Assembly (NCBI GenBank): GCA_018711755.1 | Contig: DVHY01000118.1 | Location: 1-23,769 of the forward strand | Source of the DNA: Candidatus Limivicinus faecipullorum | GTDB taxonomy: Bacteria; Bacillota; Clostridia; Oscillospirales; Oscillospiraceae | DNA: 23,769 bases | Direction of reading: 5' to 3' | Shown here: positions 22,586-23,769 of the stretch, piece by piece | Position numbering within the stretch: the first letter of the stretch is position 1 | How the letters are laid out: each line of letters begins with the position of its first letter | Position numbers and translations under genes: made by a program | The notes under the pieces: generated by a model | Seen by the model: the letters and a program-made list of their open reading frames with translations, nothing else | Databases searched by the model: none | Told to the model about the DNA's origin: nothing

Positions 22586-23769
22586 ATGAGAGCTTATGAG
22601 AGACTTTTGAAATACGTGCGGACAGACAGCACCAGCGACGAGGACAATGCCTCCGCCACCCCCAGCACCCCCCGCCAGCATGAGCTGGCAAAGCTGCTGG
22701 AGGCCGAGATGATGGAGCTGGGCATGGAGGATGTGCACCGGGACGGGCACTGCTACGTCTACGGAAAGCTCCCCGCCAGCCCCGGCTTTGGGGCAAGTCC
22801 TACCATAGGGCTCATCGCCCATATAGACACTGCCCCGGACTTCTCCGGAGAGAACGTGAAGCCCCGGATAGTGGAGAACTATCAGGGCGGGGACATAGAA
22901 CTGGGCCACGGCCGGAGGATCACCACTGAGAAGTTCCCCGACCTGACCGAGCACATCGGCCAGGACATCATCGTCACCGACGGCAGTACCCTCCTGGGGG
23001 CCGATGACAAGGCGGGCATTGCCGAGATACTCACCGCCTGCGAGAGGCTCATAAATGAGCACATCCCCCATTGCGCCGTCTCCGTCTGCTTCTGCCCCGA
23101 CGAGGAGATAGGCCACGGGGCGGAGCTTATGGACCTGCGCCGCCTGGGAGCGGACTTTGCCTACACTCTGGACGGCGGGGCGGTGGAGGAGCTGAGCTAT
23201 GAGACCTTCAACGCCTGCTCGGCGGTGTGGGAGATACAGGGCGTGAACGTTCACCCAGGCAGCGCCAAGGACATCATGGTCAACGCGAGCCTGGTGGCCA
23301 TGGAGATAAATTCCCTGCTGCCGCCGGAGGAAATACCGGCAAAGACCGAGGGCTACCAGGGCTTTTTCCACCTGACGGATATGAAGGGAAACTGCGAAAA
23401 GGCGGAGCTGAAGTATATCGTCCGGGACCACGACGCCGGAAGTTTCCGGGCCAGGCAGGAGCTCCTGGGGCAGATAGAAAAGCGTATGAAAGAGAAATAC
23501 GGCCCGGACAGCGTGAAGCTGAGCATCACCCAGCAGTATAAGAATATGGCGGAGGTGCTGAGGGACAAGCAGGACATCGTCCTCCGGGCGGAGCGGGCCT
23601 TGAAAAAGCAGGGCCTCACACCTGATATCCGGCCCATTCGGGGCGGCACCGACGGCTCCCAGCTGTCCTTCCGGGGCCTGCCCTGCCCCAACCTGGGCAC
23701 CGGGGGCTACGGCTTCCACGGCCCCTATGAGCACATAAGCACCGCCCACATGGATACCATGGTGGAAGT
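22586..23769 (+). CDS. pepT: Peptidase T (tripeptide aminopeptidase), 3' end beyond window
   Basis: The visible 394 codons encode an M20B metallopeptidase that removes the N-terminal residue of tripeptides in the cytoplasm. Zinc-site residues are present: H79 and D81 (AHIDTAPDFSG), bridging D140 (LLGADDKAG), E173/E174 (CPDEEIGHG) and D196 (TLDGG). The C-terminal RGGTDGSQLSFRGLPCPNLGTGGYGFHG is characteristic. PepT is about 410 residues, so only some 12-16 are missing. It starts 11 bp after ylmH, with GAGG at 22573-22576 as a weak ribosome-binding site. It is the third gene of this operon and may recycle peptides. Confidence 0.95.
   Translation, partial: MRAYERLLKYVRTDSTSDEDNASATPSTPRQHELAKLLEAEMMELGMEDVHRDGHCYVYGKLPASPGFGASPTIGLIAHIDTAPDFSGENVKPRIVENYQGGDIELGHGRRITTEKFPDLTEHIGQDIIVTDGSTLLGADDKAGIAEILTACERLINEHIPHCAVSVCFCPDEEIGHGAELMDLRRLGADFAYTLDGGAVEELSYETFNACSAVWEIQGVNVHPGSAKDIMVNASLVAMEINSLLPPEEIPAKTEGYQGFFHLTDMKGNCEKAELKYIVRDHDAGSFRARQELLGQIEKRMKEKYGPDSVKLSITQQYKNMAEVLRDKQDIVLRAERALKKQGLTPDIRPIRGGTDGSQLSFRGLPCPNLGTGGYGFHGPYEHISTAHMDTMVE

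Overview
The window looks like a chromosomal segment of a fairly GC-rich Gram-positive Clostridia member, most likely an Oscillospirales-type gut bacterium. The evidence is the long Firmicutes-type SRP RNA placed directly before dnaX and ebfC, the Firmicutes families YlmH, DUF1385, DUF1002 and RecX, strong Shine-Dalgarno sites, and frequent ATA codons on a GC-rich background. The taxonomic placement is inference. No prophage, insertion sequence or CRISPR array is visible.

Layout. (1) 1-771: a tRNA-Ala(CGC) on the minus strand with its terminator, preceded by a recent 62-bp tandem triplication that copies the tRNA 5' end. Divergent promoters (389-416 minus, 431-459 plus) separate it from the SRP RNA. 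(2) 799-5471, plus strand: dnaX and ebfC, then a family 2 glycoside hydrolase where recR usually sits, then a radical SAM/SPASM protein. This block ends in an array of eight AT-rich units with a strict 14-bp period and a strong terminator. (3) 5640-6714: a C/T-rich repeat region, then nagB on the minus strand. (4) 6968-10067, plus strand: a secreted DUF1002 protein behind a possible ECF-sigma promoter, then a two-gene unit of an acyltransferase-like protein and a DUF6320-like membrane protein. (5) 10133-18878, minus strand: one long co-directional run of nine genes in transcription order: response regulator, histidine kinase, DUF1385, prmC, recA, recX, rimO, pgsA, cysS. (6) 19241-23769, plus strand: an EF-G/Tet(M)-like GTPase fused to a C-terminal YacP/Rae1-type NYN nuclease domain, then ylmH overlapping it by 14 bp, then pepT running off the window.

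How the genes fit together. Most are housekeeping: protein targeting (SRP RNA), replication and recombination (dnaX, ebfC, recA, recX), translation (tRNA-Ala, cysS, prmC, rimO), phospholipid synthesis (pgsA) and amino-sugar use (nagB). The most interesting part is the last block. A ribosome-binding translational GTPase is joined in one polypeptide to the family of an A-site mRNA endonuclease, and is translationally coupled to YlmH, an S4-domain protein linked in Bacillus to ribosome-associated quality control. This suggests a compact stalled-ribosome rescue module. The second notable item is the 14-bp repeat array, whose 11-bp core recurs exactly in the control region between the two-component operon and the GTPase-nuclease gene.
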